From the NCBI RefSeq assembly GCF_003854275.1, contig NZ_QTQP01000030.1, positions 1-64,000 on the forward strand: 64,000 bases of DNA, in the 5' to 3' direction. Positions 33,428-42,166 of this stretch are shown piece after piece. This DNA is from Burkholderia sp. Bp8963 (GTDB taxonomy: Bacteria > Pseudomonadota > Gammaproteobacteria > Burkholderiales > Burkholderiaceae). The position numbers and the translations under genes were made by a program. Each line of letters starts with the position of its first letter. Position 1 is the first letter of the stretch. The notes under the pieces are model-generated. The model made no database searches, had not been told where the DNA came from, and saw nothing but the letters and a program-made list of their open reading frames with translations.

Positions 33428-34507
33428 TCAGGCGGCCTTTCTCTCCTGGCTACGGCGTTGCGGGGCGACGCCTTGGTTGTCGACGCGATCCGGGTTTAGG
33501 TGCACAGCATCTACGCGCTGCCAGTTGCGTGTACGGCCTTTCCACCGGAGCGGATTGCGCTGCCTTGCAGTCTCGTAGAGCGCCGTGCGTCGATCCAGAA
33601 TGTCCTGATCGAGGTTGGCATGACGCTGCGCCGGCGTCACGAACCGGATCGCACTGTGACGATGTTCATGGTTGTACCAGCGCACCAGTGCGCCCACCCA
33701 GGTGCGCGCGGCGAACAGGGTATCGAACGCCTTGAGCGGATAAGCAGGCCGGTACTTCAGGGTCTTGAACAGCGACTCGGAATACGGGTTGTCGTTGCTC
33801 ACGCCCGGGCGACTCAACGACGGCATGACACCCAGCGCCTGGAGGGTGGCGAGCATCGTCGCGCCTTTCATCGGGCCGCCGTTATCCGAATGCAGAATCA
33901 CCTGATCCGGCCGTATCGCTTCGCGTGCGCAAAGGTCCCGGAGGACTTCGCTGGCCAGCGCGCTGCTTTCCTCCGCATAGACCTGCCAGCCGACGATCTT
34001 GCGACTGAATACATCCAGAAACAGGTACAGATAAAAATACTGTCCACGGATCGTCGTCGGCAGGTACGTGATGTCCCAGGAATACAACTGGTTCGGCGCG
34101 TCGGCGCAAACCGAACGGGGTTTGCTGCGTGCGTGGGCCGGCCGTTCGCTGCGCCGGTGGGCGAGTTGTTTCTCGGCCTTCAGTACCCGGTAGAACGTCG
34201 ATTCGGAGGCGATATAGCGTTGCTGGTCTGCCAGTCGCGGCACGATCTGGCTTGGCGGCAGATGACCGAATTCGGGCGAGTTCGCGACCGCCAGCAGCTC
34301 GGCGCGTTCGTCGGCAGAAAGCTTGTGGCGCGGCTCATGGTGCCGTAACGAGCGCCTGTCCACCGCGTCAGGTTCGCCGCGTTGCCAGCGTTGAACGGTC
34401 CGGGCACTGAGCCCCAGAATGTTGCACGCGCGTGCCTGGCGAGCCCCGGCCAGGGTCGCCTCGTTGATCAGGCTGATCAAGGCCTTGCGCTCTTCAGGGG
34501 CCGTCAT
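33428..34507 (-). CDS. IS3-like transposase OrfB (DDE integrase)
   Basis: A 359-residue transposase with an rve integrase core. An N-terminal HTH region (ARACNILGLSARTVQRWQRG) is followed by the DDE triad: D in LYSWDITYLPTTIRGQYFYL, D in VILHSDNGGPMKG, and E in SNDNPYSESLFKTLKYRPAY. The C-terminus has WYNHEHRHSAIRFVTPAQRH, characteristic of the IS3 superfamily. Its ATG overlaps the orfA stop by four bases, suggesting coupled translation rather than the usual programmed frameshift. It catalyses excision and insertion of the element together with OrfA. Confidence 0.9.
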   Translation of the reverse strand: MTAPEERKALISLINEATLAGARQARACNILGLSARTVQRWQRGEPDAVDRRSLRHHEPRHKLSADERAELLAVANSPEFGHLPPSQIVPRLADQQRYIASESTFYRVLKAEKQLAHRRSERPAHARSKPRSVCADAPNQLYSWDITYLPTTIRGQYFYLYLFLDVFSRKIVGWQVYAEESSALASEVLRDLCAREAIRPDQVILHSDNGGPMKGATMLATLQALGVMPSLSRPGVSNDNPYSESLFKTLKYRPAYPLKAFDTLFAARTWVGALVRWYNHEHRHSAIRFVTPAQRHANLDQDILDRRTALYETARQRNPLRWKGRTRNWQRVDAVHLNPDRVDNQGVAPQRRSQERKAA

Positions 34508-35007
34508 TCGGCCTCGCCCTCGAACAGCGCGCGGTAGTTTTTTTGCAGCACCAGTAGCGCCGCAGCTTCAGCCAGCGCCTTCTCCTTGCGTTTCAACTCG
34601 CGCTGCAGCTGGACATTGGCCTGCTTCAGATCCCGCACCTCCTGGGCGCTCTCGCGCCGGCTACCACCGATTCCACCAGCGGCGCAGAAGTCCGCTCGCC
34701 ACTGCGCGAGATGATGCGCAAACAGGCCGCGCTCCCGACACCAGCCGTTCAATGCTTCGTCGACCAGCCCGTGGCTCTCCTGCAAGGCCATCAGCCGTTC
34801 TTCCAGCGACCAGTCTTCCGGACGTCTTGCGTCTCCGGAGCCCGAGCTCCGGTTCGCGGCGGCGGCGCCTCTCATCCATTTCCTTAATGTCAGTACGTTC
34901 ACGTTCAATTCATCGGCCACTGCTCCAACCGTGCGGCTCCCGCGCTGCAGGACCTTCGACAGCGCCTGCTCCTTGAACTCAACAGAATACGTTTGTTTCG
35001 CCTTCAA
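34504..35007 (-). CDS. IS3-like transposase OrfA
   Basis: About 167 residues. The N-terminal helix-turn-helix (YSVEFKEQALSKVLQRGSRT, VGAVADELNVNVLTLRKWMR) binds the IS ends. The C-terminus is a heptad-rich helix (EVRDLKQANVQLQRELKRKE) for oligomerisation. I prefer the TTG at 35007 after AGAGGTGCAG. The frame is open back to 35052 but that part lies inside the terminal repeat. It is longer than typical IS3 OrfA (about 100 residues), because of a second HTH-like block around ALNGWCRERGLFAHHLAQWR. Confidence 0.85.
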   Translation of the reverse strand: MKAKQTYSVEFKEQALSKVLQRGSRTVGAVADELNVNVLTLRKWMRGAAAANRSSGSGDARRPEDWSLEERLMALQESHGLVDEALNGWCRERGLFAHHLAQWRADFCAAGGIGGSRRESAQEVRDLKQANVQLQRELKRKEKALAEAAALLVLQKNYRALFEGEAE

Positions 35008-35069
35008 CCTGCACCTCTGACTCTTCTTGATAAGAAAGTTCAGAGGCGACAACTACTATGACGCCGGGG

Positions 35070-35077
35070 GGACCGCG
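35070..35077. repeat. 8-base direct repeat GGACCGCG, right copy
   Basis: Partner of 33382-33389; see the porin halves. It lies 15 bases outside the right inverted repeat of the IS. Confidence 0.6.
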
Positions 35078-35547
35078 TTGTTGATACGAAAGGAGTCGAA
35101 CACGTTGTCGCTATCACCGATATGCGAGCCATATGCTGCAAACTGACATGCCGATTCGAAGATGCAAAGCGTCACGGCTTCATCGTATTGGCGCCCCAAC
35201 GTCACTGTGCCGTAGGTATTCGACGAAAGTCCGACGAAGGCTTGCCGACCGAATTCACGACCGCCCTGCGAAAGCGTTCCGGTGCCGATGCTGTAACCAT
35301 TTTCCAGAGTAAAAATGGCCGATAGCCCGCCGCCAAGATCTTCAGTGCCTCGCATCCCCCAGCGAGGCGTTTGCATGGGCCCGCTCGCGAATTGCCACGT
35401 CGAGTGGCCTTGGTGGTCGGCGCCTTTCTGGCTGTTCGCGTAGACGATACCGCTCGAGATCAACCCGTAGAGGGTCACGCTGGATTGGGCAGATGCGGTT
35501 TGGCATGCGAGGGCGGCCGCTGCAAGAACGAAGAGACGTCGGTTCAT
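35070..35547 (-). pseudogene. Porin, N-terminal part of an interrupted gene
   Basis: Starts at ATG 35547 with a signal peptide (MNRRLFVLAAAALACQTASA) followed by QSSVTLYGLISSGIVYAN and the family motif TEDLGGGLSAIFTLENGYSI. It runs to FDSFRINNAV, where the insertion begins. The remaining strands are at 32732-33389. The signal sequence and strand pattern are normal, so this was a functional general porin until the IS arrived. Confidence 0.85.
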
Positions 35548-35891
35548 GGTTCCCTTGAATATTTGTTTTGCAAAGTGAATGTCTGATTCGAAGCTATGTA
35601 CGTAGGAATGCGAAACGATTGCCATGTAAAACAAAACTTCGTTGCTTTCTTCCGACTTCGGATGTTTTCCCGCAGCGACTGCACATCGACCCTGACCGCA
35701 CAAAAGACAATGCCGCCAGTCGATTTGTGAGCGGTGTGCAACGAGCGTTTGGTCGCGCAGTTCCGAATTGCGCCGGGCTCTTCTTTGGTCAACCCCGTCG
35801 GCGAACTGATTCTTGCGGAACAAAATTCGCGTCGCCTAGCACCGATTTTGGCCACCAGTGAGCTAATTTTTCGAGCGAACTCCCGCTATCG

Positions 35892-35908
35892 GTGCGCGAA
35901 TCGCGCAC
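35892..35908. promoter_or_regulatory. 17-base perfect palindrome GTGCGCGAATCGCGCAC
   Basis: 8+1+8 perfect arms, no T-run, in the divergent gap upstream of a nine-gene operon. It is likely an operator. The regulator is not identified; the operon's own LysR (42508) normally prefers a T-N11-A motif. Confidence 0.5.
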
Positions 35909-35959
35909 AGGGATATGCATGACGCACCATCCATGTGCAGACCTGGTGAGCGAATTGTG

Positions 35960-35985
35960 GCATCACGCAGCGTCAAAATTGATGC
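35960..35985. promoter_or_regulatory. Inverted repeat GCATCA-N14-TGATGC, possible LysR site
   Basis: Perfect 6-base arms about 100 bases upstream of the operon start. Spaced short arms of this sort are typical of LysR recognition or activation sites; binding by the LysR encoded at 42508 is inference. Confidence 0.35.
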
Positions 35986-36087
35986 TTGCGGGGACACTTT
36001 CGGCTGCTGAGAATGCATTCGGCCGGCAACACTTGAACTGAGCCGGACCGGCGCCCTGAACCCCCAGACGGATCACTGGAGATGGAG

Positions 36088-37119
36088 ATGACAACAATCG
36101 ATAATGTCGAACGCCGACGGTTACTGCGAATGACGCTGGCGGCGGGCGGCATGGCTGCGGCAGGTTCGTTGCTTTCAGTGCGCGCCTTCGCAGGCACCAA
36201 GGTCACAGTCAACATGCAGCTCGGATGGATCCCGGGCGGTAACCAGGTTGCCGAGATCGCGGCGAAGAGGCTCGGCTTTTACGAGCAGGAAGGCATCGAT
36301 TTTCACATTCAGCCAGGTGGCCCTAATATCGATGGCGTCGCCATCGTCGCCTCCGGGCGCTTCGAGGCCGGCGAGATCTCGTCGAGCCCGTCGATCATGC
36401 TCGCAGTCTCCGAAGGCCTGCCGATCAAGTGCATCGCCGCCGGGCTCCAGCAGCATCCGTATACGTTCTTTTCGCTCAAGAAAAAACCGATCCGCACGCC
36501 GCATGACATGATCGGCAAGCGCATCGGCATTCAGTCGACCGGTATGGTGTTGCTCAAGGCGCTCCTTGCCAAAAATAAGATTCCGGAGTCCCAGGTCGAC
36601 ATCGTGCCGATCGGCGCCGACATGATGCCGCTTCTGAGCGGGCAGGTCGATGCGGTGACGGGCTGGCAAACCAACACGACGGCGCTGAAGCAGCTCGGCG
36701 CGGATCGCGTCGAGCTGCGCTTGTGGGACGCCGGCGTGCGCCTCTACGCGCTGCCGTACTACACCACGAGCACGACGCTCAAGGATCACCCCGACATCGT
36801 CACTCGCTTCCTGAGGGCAACGGCCCGTGGTTGGCTCTATGCCAACGCGCATCGCGACGAAGCGGTTGACCTGCTCGTCAAGGAATATCCGAACCTGAAC
36901 CGCGCCGACGAGCGCGTCGCCATCGATGCGCTGATGGGCTATGCGTTCAACCAGTCCACGCAAGCCCAGGGCTGGGGGACGATGGACGCGAAAGTTTGGG
37001 AGGAGCAGATCTCGACGTACGGGCAGCTCGGGCAATTCCGCGCGCGCCAGCCAAAGGTCGAGGACGTCATGACGATGGACGTTCTCAACGCTACCCGGAC
37101 CTCTCGCCTTCTGGTGTAA
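36088..37119 (+). CDS. NitT/TauT-type ABC substrate-binding protein
   Basis: A 343-residue periplasmic binding protein of the SsuA/TauA/NMT1 class. A twin-arginine-like N-terminus (VERRRLLRMTLAAGGMAAAG, cleavage near AFA-GT) leads into VTVNMQLGWIPGGNQVAEIA, LGFYEQEGIDFHIQPGGPNI and VDAVTGWQTNTTALKQLGAD. Such proteins bring sulfonates, taurine, nitrate, phthalates or thiamine precursors to the importer. ATG 36088 is chosen over 36082 because GGAG is six bases upstream of it. It is the first gene of the operon and is followed after 3 bases by the ATPase. Confidence 0.88.
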   Translation: MTTIDNVERRRLLRMTLAAGGMAAAGSLLSVRAFAGTKVTVNMQLGWIPGGNQVAEIAAKRLGFYEQEGIDFHIQPGGPNIDGVAIVASGRFEAGEISSSPSIMLAVSEGLPIKCIAAGLQQHPYTFFSLKKKPIRTPHDMIGKRIGIQSTGMVLLKALLAKNKIPESQVDIVPIGADMMPLLSGQVDAVTGWQTNTTALKQLGADRVELRLWDAGVRLYALPYYTTSTTLKDHPDIVTRFLRATARGWLYANAHRDEAVDLLVKEYPNLNRADERVAIDALMGYAFNQSTQAQGWGTMDAKVWEEQISTYGQLGQFRARQPKVEDVMTMDVLNATRTSRLLV

Positions 37120-37122
37120 CCC

Positions 37123-37956
37123 ATGCACACTGCCACTCTCCATTCGACACGGACGGAGCAACCCGGCTCGTCCCTGGCGAAACCGCTGGCCGGCACTCGG
37201 TCGATCAGCTGTCGCGACATCAATGTGCGTTTCTTCACGGATCGGCGCAGCGTCACGGCGATCGAGGGCTTGAGTCTCGATGTCGCCGCAGGCGAATTCC
37301 TCACGCTGCTGGGCCCCTCGGGCTGTGGAAAGTCGACGTTGCTGCGGGTCGTCGCGGACCTCATCAAGCCCAGCCGCGGCGAGATCCGTGTGCTCGGCGC
37401 GGCGCCGCAAGTCGCACGCGAACGCCGCGACATCGGCTTCGTGTTCCAGGACGCCGCACTGCTGCCTTGGCGCACCGCCATCCAGAACGTGGAGTTGCCA
37501 CTCGAAATCGGCGGTGGCAAGGCTCGAGCCGGTCGCGCAACACCGCGCGAGCTTCTCGAGCTCGTGGGCCTGAAGGGGCGCGAGGATGCATACCCGCATG
37601 AGATGTCCGGCGGGATGCGCCAGCGCGTCGCGATCGCGCGCGCCCTGGTCAGCGATCCAAAGGTGCTGCTGATGGACGAGCCTTTCGGCGCGCTCGACGA
37701 AATTACGCGCGACCGCCTCAACGAGGAACTGCGCAGGGTCTGGAAGGAGTTGAACCTGACCACGCTGTTCGTCACGCATAGCATCTATGAAGCCGCTTTC
37801 CTCGGCCAGCGCGTGCTGATGCTGGCCGCCAATCCCGGCCGCGTGAAGGAGATCGTGCCGGTAACGCTGCCAGAAGACCGGACCCTCGACATTCGGGAGA
37901 CCCGGGAGTTCGTCGAACTTGCCGCGCATTTGCGCCGTGTACTGGAGACTTGCTGA
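37123..37956 (+). CDS. NitT/TauT-type ABC transporter ATPase
   Basis: A 277-residue SsuB/TauB-like ATP-binding subunit: Walker A GPSGCGKSTLL, Q-loop FVFQDAALLPW, signature MSGGMRQRVAIARAL, Walker B VLLMDEPFGALDE and the H-loop FVTHSIYEA. It powers uptake with the permease at 37956. The stop overlaps the permease ATG by one base (TGATG). The N-terminal 25 residues are a nonconserved extension. Confidence 0.92.
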   Translation: MHTATLHSTRTEQPGSSLAKPLAGTRSISCRDINVRFFTDRRSVTAIEGLSLDVAAGEFLTLLGPSGCGKSTLLRVVADLIKPSRGEIRVLGAAPQVARERRDIGFVFQDAALLPWRTAIQNVELPLEIGGGKARAGRATPRELLELVGLKGREDAYPHEMSGGMRQRVAIARALVSDPKVLLMDEPFGALDEITRDRLNEELRRVWKELNLTTLFVTHSIYEAAFLGQRVLMLAANPGRVKEIVPVTLPEDRTLDIRETREFVELAAHLRRVLETC

Positions 37957-38795
37957 TGGCGACGTCCGAGATCCAACTGAATTTGACATCCCAGGCCGCG
38001 GATTCCGAGGCACAGGCCTTCCTGGCGCGACGCCGCCGGCAATGGTGGCGGTCCCGCAGTCTGCCGGCGCTCGGCGTAGCGGGGCTCCTGTTCGTGTGGT
38101 GGGCCGTGGTCGCTGGCTTTCACGTGAAGCCGTTCATCGCACCATCGCCATTGCTCGTGGTGCAGACGCTGTTCAGCAAGAGCGACCTGCTTTTGCAGAA
38201 CATGTTGCCGACCGCCATCGAAGCGGCGGGAGGCTTCGTGCTCGGCAATGCTGTCGCGATCCTGCTTGCGACACTTTTTGTACACAACAAGACTATGCGG
38301 GAGATTTGCTATCCCGTGGCCGTGATGATCAACTCGATTCCGGTCGTCGCGAAGGCGCCGATTCTCGTCCTGATCATGGGCAATGGCCTCGAGCCGAAGA
38401 TCACGATTGCCGCGATCGTCTGCTTTTTCCCGACGCTGGTGAACATGGTTCGCGGCCTCGAAGCGGTCAATCCGCAGGCAATGGAACTCATGCAGATCCT
38501 GTCGGCGAGCAAGCGAGAAATCTTCTTCAAGCTTCGCCTGTATGCGTCGCTGCCGTATTTGTTCTCCGCTCTGCGCATCGCCGCGTCAATGTCGGTGATC
38601 GGCGCGGTAGTCGGCGAATGGATCGGCGCAACGCAAGGCATCGGCGCGATGATCATCCAGGCCACCTACAGCTTCGATTCGGCACTGTTGTATACAGCGA
38701 TCATCATGAGCGCCGTCCTGTCGGGCCTGTTCTTTCTCGTGATTGCGGCGTTCGAACGCTGGCTCGTCAAATGGCAGCCTGAAAACGCACATTGA
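37956..38795 (+). CDS. NitT/TauT-type ABC transporter permease
   Basis: A 279-residue inner-membrane permease (BPD_transp_1) with about six helices. It includes LGVAGLLFVWWAVVAGF, EAAGGFVLGNAVAILLATLF, a VKAPILVLIMGNG-like segment and the EAA loop (ELMQILSASKREIFFKLRLY followed by ASLPYLFSALRIAAS). It forms the channel with the adjacent ATPase and binding protein. ATG 37956 directly overlaps the ATPase stop. A conventional two-component SsuC/TauC-like subunit; ligand unknown. Confidence 0.9.
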   Translation: MATSEIQLNLTSQAADSEAQAFLARRRRQWWRSRSLPALGVAGLLFVWWAVVAGFHVKPFIAPSPLLVVQTLFSKSDLLLQNMLPTAIEAAGGFVLGNAVAILLATLFVHNKTMREICYPVAVMINSIPVVAKAPILVLIMGNGLEPKITIAAIVCFFPTLVNMVRGLEAVNPQAMELMQILSASKREIFFKLRLYASLPYLFSALRIAASMSVIGAVVGEWIGATQGIGAMIIQATYSFDSALLYTAIIMSAVLSGLFFLVIAAFERWLVKWQPENAH

Positions 38796-38832
38796 GTCCG
38801 ATCGAAACAACCCAAATTTGCAAGGAGACGAA

Positions 38833-40218
38833 ATGAACGCAGTCAGTGACTGGTTGCAAGAGCCCGCGCGCGACGTGCGCGTAGTGGCAAAGGCAAACGT
38901 TGTGGTGGTCGGTGGCGGGCCGGCAGGCCTGTCGGCGGCGATCGGCGCGGCGCGCAATGGTGCACATGTGATTCTGCTCGAGCGATACAACCACCTCGGC
39001 GGCCTTGCTTCGGGCGGCATGGTGCTCGTGCTCGACGACATGTGGGACAACCACCTGCAGGAAATTTCGGTACGCGGCACCTGCATCACGTTCATCGAGC
39101 GCATGGCAGCGCGCAAGCTCGCGGTGTTCCCGCGCTCGCACGAATGGGGCGAAGATCCCGCTGTCTATCGGCAGTGGGGCCGTTGGGGTACCTTCGACTT
39201 TCACACGCAGAAGACGCCGCATCCCGTCTGCTTCGCGGCGGCGTTCGATCCCGATGCGATGAAGCGCGTGGCGCTCGAGATGGTCGAAGAGCTTGGCATC
39301 GAGCTGCGACTGCACTCGTGGTTTTCACGCACGCTGGTCGAGGACGGGAAGGTTAAGGGCGTGATCTGCGATACGAAGAGCGGCCGTGAAGCGATTCTCG
39401 CGGACATCGTGATCGATACGACCGGTGACCTCGATGTCGCGGCGTCGGCAGGCGTGCCGCATGTCGGTGGCAGCTACATCACGACAACGGTGTTTCGTCT
39501 CGGCGGCGTGGATACCGATGCGGCCGAGCGTTTCGAGGCTGAAGAACCGGAAGCATTCGCGTTGCTCGATCGCCAGATCAAGCGCATTCTCGGCGGATCG
39601 TGGGGCTACTGGTGGCTCAAGACGCCGCTACCCGGTGTCGTCTGGTGCAACTGCCCGCACATGCCCGGCCTCGACGGCCTCAAGCCGGAGGAGCTCACGC
39701 GTGCGGAAGTGCAGGGGCGCAAACACATTCACGCAGTCGTCGATTTCGTGCGCGAGAAGCTGCCGGGCTTCGAGAACTGCTTTGTGATCGACGTCGCTCC
39801 GCAAACGGGCGTGCGCCAGACCCGTCTGCTGGAAGGCGAATACGTGATGACCAAGGAGGACCTCGCGCAGCGCACGCGCTTCGAGGACAGCGTCGCGCGC
39901 GGGCGCGACTACTACATGCCATATCGCGTGCTGCTGCCAAAGCAGGTCGACAACCTGCTCGTCGCCGGGCGCCACTATTCGGCGACGTCCCAAGCGCAGA
40001 AGATGTCGCGTGAAATTCCGCCGTGCATGGCGATGGGTGAAGCGGCTGGTGTCGCGGCCGCCCTCGCGTTGGGTGCGGGCGTTTCGGTGCGGGATGTCGA
40101 TGTGCGCACGTTGCAGAAGAAGTTGCGCGAACAAGGTGCGGACCCGGGCGACCAACCGGGGCGCAATGCCGACATTCCGGCGCTGGCCGTTCCTATCGAA
40201 GCACGGGAGGCCGCATGA
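38833..40218 (+). CDS. FAD-dependent oxidoreductase (FAD_oxidored family)
   Basis: A 461-residue flavoprotein. The FAD motif is VVVVGGGPAGLSAAIGAARN and the second motif LERYNHLGGLASGGMVLVL belongs to the GGLATGG-containing FAD_oxidored (pfam12831) group. IVIDTTGDLDVAASAGVPHV and the C-terminal NLLVAGRHYSATSQAQKMSR with EIPPCMAMGEAAGVAAALAL follow. AAGGAGACG stands six bases before the ATG. Members are thought to oxidise or reduce small acids, often with iron-sulfur partners; a ferredoxin is encoded four genes later. Stop and next ATG overlap (ATGA). Substrate unknown. Confidence 0.85.
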   Translation: MNAVSDWLQEPARDVRVVAKANVVVVGGGPAGLSAAIGAARNGAHVILLERYNHLGGLASGGMVLVLDDMWDNHLQEISVRGTCITFIERMAARKLAVFPRSHEWGEDPAVYRQWGRWGTFDFHTQKTPHPVCFAAAFDPDAMKRVALEMVEELGIELRLHSWFSRTLVEDGKVKGVICDTKSGREAILADIVIDTTGDLDVAASAGVPHVGGSYITTTVFRLGGVDTDAAERFEAEEPEAFALLDRQIKRILGGSWGYWWLKTPLPGVVWCNCPHMPGLDGLKPEELTRAEVQGRKHIHAVVDFVREKLPGFENCFVIDVAPQTGVRQTRLLEGEYVMTKEDLAQRTRFEDSVARGRDYYMPYRVLLPKQVDNLLVAGRHYSATSQAQKMSREIPPCMAMGEAAGVAAALALGAGVSVRDVDVRTLQKKLREQGADPGDQPGRNADIPALAVPIEAREAA

Positions 40219-41396
40219 CAAGCGCGCACGACACGGTCGAACTGCACGACATGCCCCTTGCGGGCGTGCGCGTGATCGACCTCACGCAGGTCATGATGGG
40301 TCCGGTCTGCACGCAGACGCTCGCCGACTACGGCGCGGACGTGATCAAGGTCGAGCGCAAGGGGGCGGGCGATCTGAGTCGCTCGACGTTCGAGCCGGTC
40401 GCCGGCGCCGACAACCCGATCTTCTGCAGTCTGAACCGCAACAAGCGCAGCGTGGCGCTCGACTTGCGCGACGGGCAGCAGATGGCAGCCTTGAAGGCGC
40501 TGATTGCGGATGCGGACGTCGTGGTCAGCAACTTCCGCGCGGGCGTGATGGACCGCATGGGCCTTGGCTACGAAGCGTGCCTCAAGATCAATCCACGCAT
40601 TGTCTACGCAATCGGGACAGGTTTCGGCGAAACCGGGCCGTATGCGCACAAAGGTGGACAGGACGTGCTCGCTCAGGCGATGAGCGGCGTGATGGCTCGC
40701 CGCGCTGACGAGTCGGTGCCGATCTCGGTTTATCCGACTGCGTTGGCGGACTATTCGGCTGGGATGCACCTCGTGCAGGGCATCCTGCTTGCGTTGCTGC
40801 ATCGGGAGCGAACTGGCGAGGGGCAAAAGGTCAATGTGTCGCTGTACAACTCCATGCTTGCGATGCAGATGCAAGAAGCAGCGATGATCATGATGCAGGA
40901 CTCGGAGGTGAACTGGGCCGCAATGCCGCTTTCCGGGGTATTCGATACGCAGGACGGCCCGCTCGTGCTGGTTGGGGCGTTCAAGCAGAACCCGTTGCGC
41001 GACATCTGCGCCGCGCTGCAAATCGAGGATCTGTCGCTGGATCCGCGCTTTGCCACCCTGACCGAGCAGTTCCGTCACAAAGCCGAATTGCACCGCATCT
41101 TCCGTGAGCGCTTTGCAACCAACACGCGCGATTTCTGGCTCGCCCGGCTCGAAGAGCAGGATCTCTTGTGCGCGCCCGTACGGGACCTGCGCGAGGCGCT
41201 CGTCGATCCGCAAACGCTGCATAACAAGCTGATCATCGAAGGCGAGGGCGAAGGCCAGCCGGTGCGCTTCATCGGCAGTCCGATCCAGCTGTCGCGCGCA
41301 CCGGTCAGCTTGCGGCGCGCGCCGCCGCGGCTTGGACAACATACCGAGGAAGTGCTCCGCACACTCACGAACGGCATTTCCACGGAGGCACTGTGA
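40215..41396 (+). CDS. Class III CoA-transferase (CaiB/BaiF family) 1
   Basis: A 393-residue family III CoA-transferase. The N-terminus PLAGVRVIDLTQVMMGPVCT is followed by LADYGADVIKVERKGAGDLS, NRNKRSVALDLRDGQQ, VVSNFRAGVMDRMGLGYEAC and TALADYSAGMHLVQGILLAL, whose Asp is probably the aspartyl-CoA nucleophile. The enzyme moves CoA from a donor thioester onto an organic acid. It lies between the FAD oxidoreductase and a crotonase with four-base overlaps on both sides, so acid activation precedes hydration or isomerisation of the thioester. A paralogue is at 47245-48492. Confidence 0.92.
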   Translation: MTSAHDTVELHDMPLAGVRVIDLTQVMMGPVCTQTLADYGADVIKVERKGAGDLSRSTFEPVAGADNPIFCSLNRNKRSVALDLRDGQQMAALKALIADADVVVSNFRAGVMDRMGLGYEACLKINPRIVYAIGTGFGETGPYAHKGGQDVLAQAMSGVMARRADESVPISVYPTALADYSAGMHLVQGILLALLHRERTGEGQKVNVSLYNSMLAMQMQEAAMIMMQDSEVNWAAMPLSGVFDTQDGPLVLVGAFKQNPLRDICAALQIEDLSLDPRFATLTEQFRHKAELHRIFRERFATNTRDFWLARLEEQDLLCAPVRDLREALVDPQTLHNKLIIEGEGEGQPVRFIGSPIQLSRAPVSLRRAPPRLGQHTEEVLRTLTNGISTEAL

Positions 41397-42166
41397 CTGT
41401 ACGACTTTCAATCGATCAGCACGTTGCACGTGTGACGCTCGCGCGTCCCGAGGCGCTCAACGCGGTCGATCTCGAGACCGAAAGCGAACTCCAGCGCATC
41501 TGGACGGAGCTCGAGCGCAACCGCGATGTGCGCGTCGTCGTCCTGACCGGCGAGGGCGAGCGGGCGTTCTGCGTCGGCGCCGACCTGAAGAATCCTTCTG
41601 TGAGCGGCCTCGAATACTGGGCTGCGCCGCGGCCCGGCGGCTTCGGCGGCATTGCGCTGCGCGAGACGCTCAACGTGCCTGTGATCGCGCGGGTCAATGG
41701 CTACGCGCTTGGCGGCGGTTTCGAAATGGTACTGGGTTGCGATCTCGTGGTCGCGTGCGAAGAAGCGAGCTTTGGCCTGCCCGAGGCGCTTGTCGGGCGC
41801 ATGCCGCTCGACGGCGGGATGACGCTGCTGCAACGGCAGATCCCGTATCGTCAGGCAATGGCGATGTTGCTGACCGGCCGCCGTGTGTCCGCACGAGAGG
41901 GCCGCGAGATGGGCCTCGTCAACGAGGTCGTGCCGCGCGCAGAACTGGACGCGGCCGTCGATCGCTGGGTTGAGGCGGTGCTCGCATGCGCGCCGCTGTC
42001 GGTTCAGGCGATCAAGCAGGTCGTGAAATGCACGTCCACGCTCTCTCCGGCCGAAGCACAGGCGCTGCGGCTGCCTGCGCTCGTCGAGGCGCTGCAATCT
42101 GAGGATGCAAACGAGGGTGTGCGCGCGTTCCAGGAGAAGCGCAAACCCCGCTGGAGCGGACTCTGA
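41393..42166 (+). CDS. Enoyl-CoA hydratase/isomerase (crotonase) 1
   Basis: A 257-residue crotonase starting at a GTG that overlaps the CoA-transferase stop. The oxyanion-hole region CVGADLKNPS and the active-site segments ALGGGFEMVLGCDLVVACEE and ASFGLPEALVGRMPLDGG retain both acidic residues that correspond to the catalytic glutamates of hydratases. The C-terminus ends FQEKRKPRWSGL, typical of the family. It probably hydrates an enoyl-CoA made by the preceding enzymes. The last base overlaps the ferredoxin ATG. Confidence 0.9.
   Translation: MTVRLSIDQHVARVTLARPEALNAVDLETESELQRIWTELERNRDVRVVVLTGEGERAFCVGADLKNPSVSGLEYWAAPRPGGFGGIALRETLNVPVIARVNGYALGGGFEMVLGCDLVVACEEASFGLPEALVGRMPLDGGMTLLQRQIPYRQAMAMLLTGRRVSAREGREMGLVNEVVPRAELDAAVDRWVEAVLACAPLSVQAIKQVVKCTSTLSPAEAQALRLPALVEALQSEDANEGVRAFQEKRKPRWSGL

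Larger units (their letters stand above)
33403..35055 (-). mobile_element. IS3-family-like insertion sequence in a porin gene
   Basis: About 1.65 kb bounded by 13-base inverted repeats TAGTTGTCGCCTC (33403-33415) and its complement (35043-35055). It carries two leftward overlapping genes: orfA (HTH, coiled coil) and orfB (DDE integrase core). A CTA direct repeat (33402-33404 and 35053-35055) is the apparent inner duplication and GGACCGCG the outer one. Both open reading frames are intact, so the element may still be active. Confidence 0.85.
35548..36087. other. Divergent promoter region between split porin and ABC operon
   Basis: 540 bases without a gene. It contains a perfect 17-base palindrome at 35892-35908 and a GCATCA-N14-TGATGC inverted repeat at 35960-35985, both likely regulator sites. 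The stretch 35560-35660 is AT-richer and probably held the porin promoter. Confidence 0.5.
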
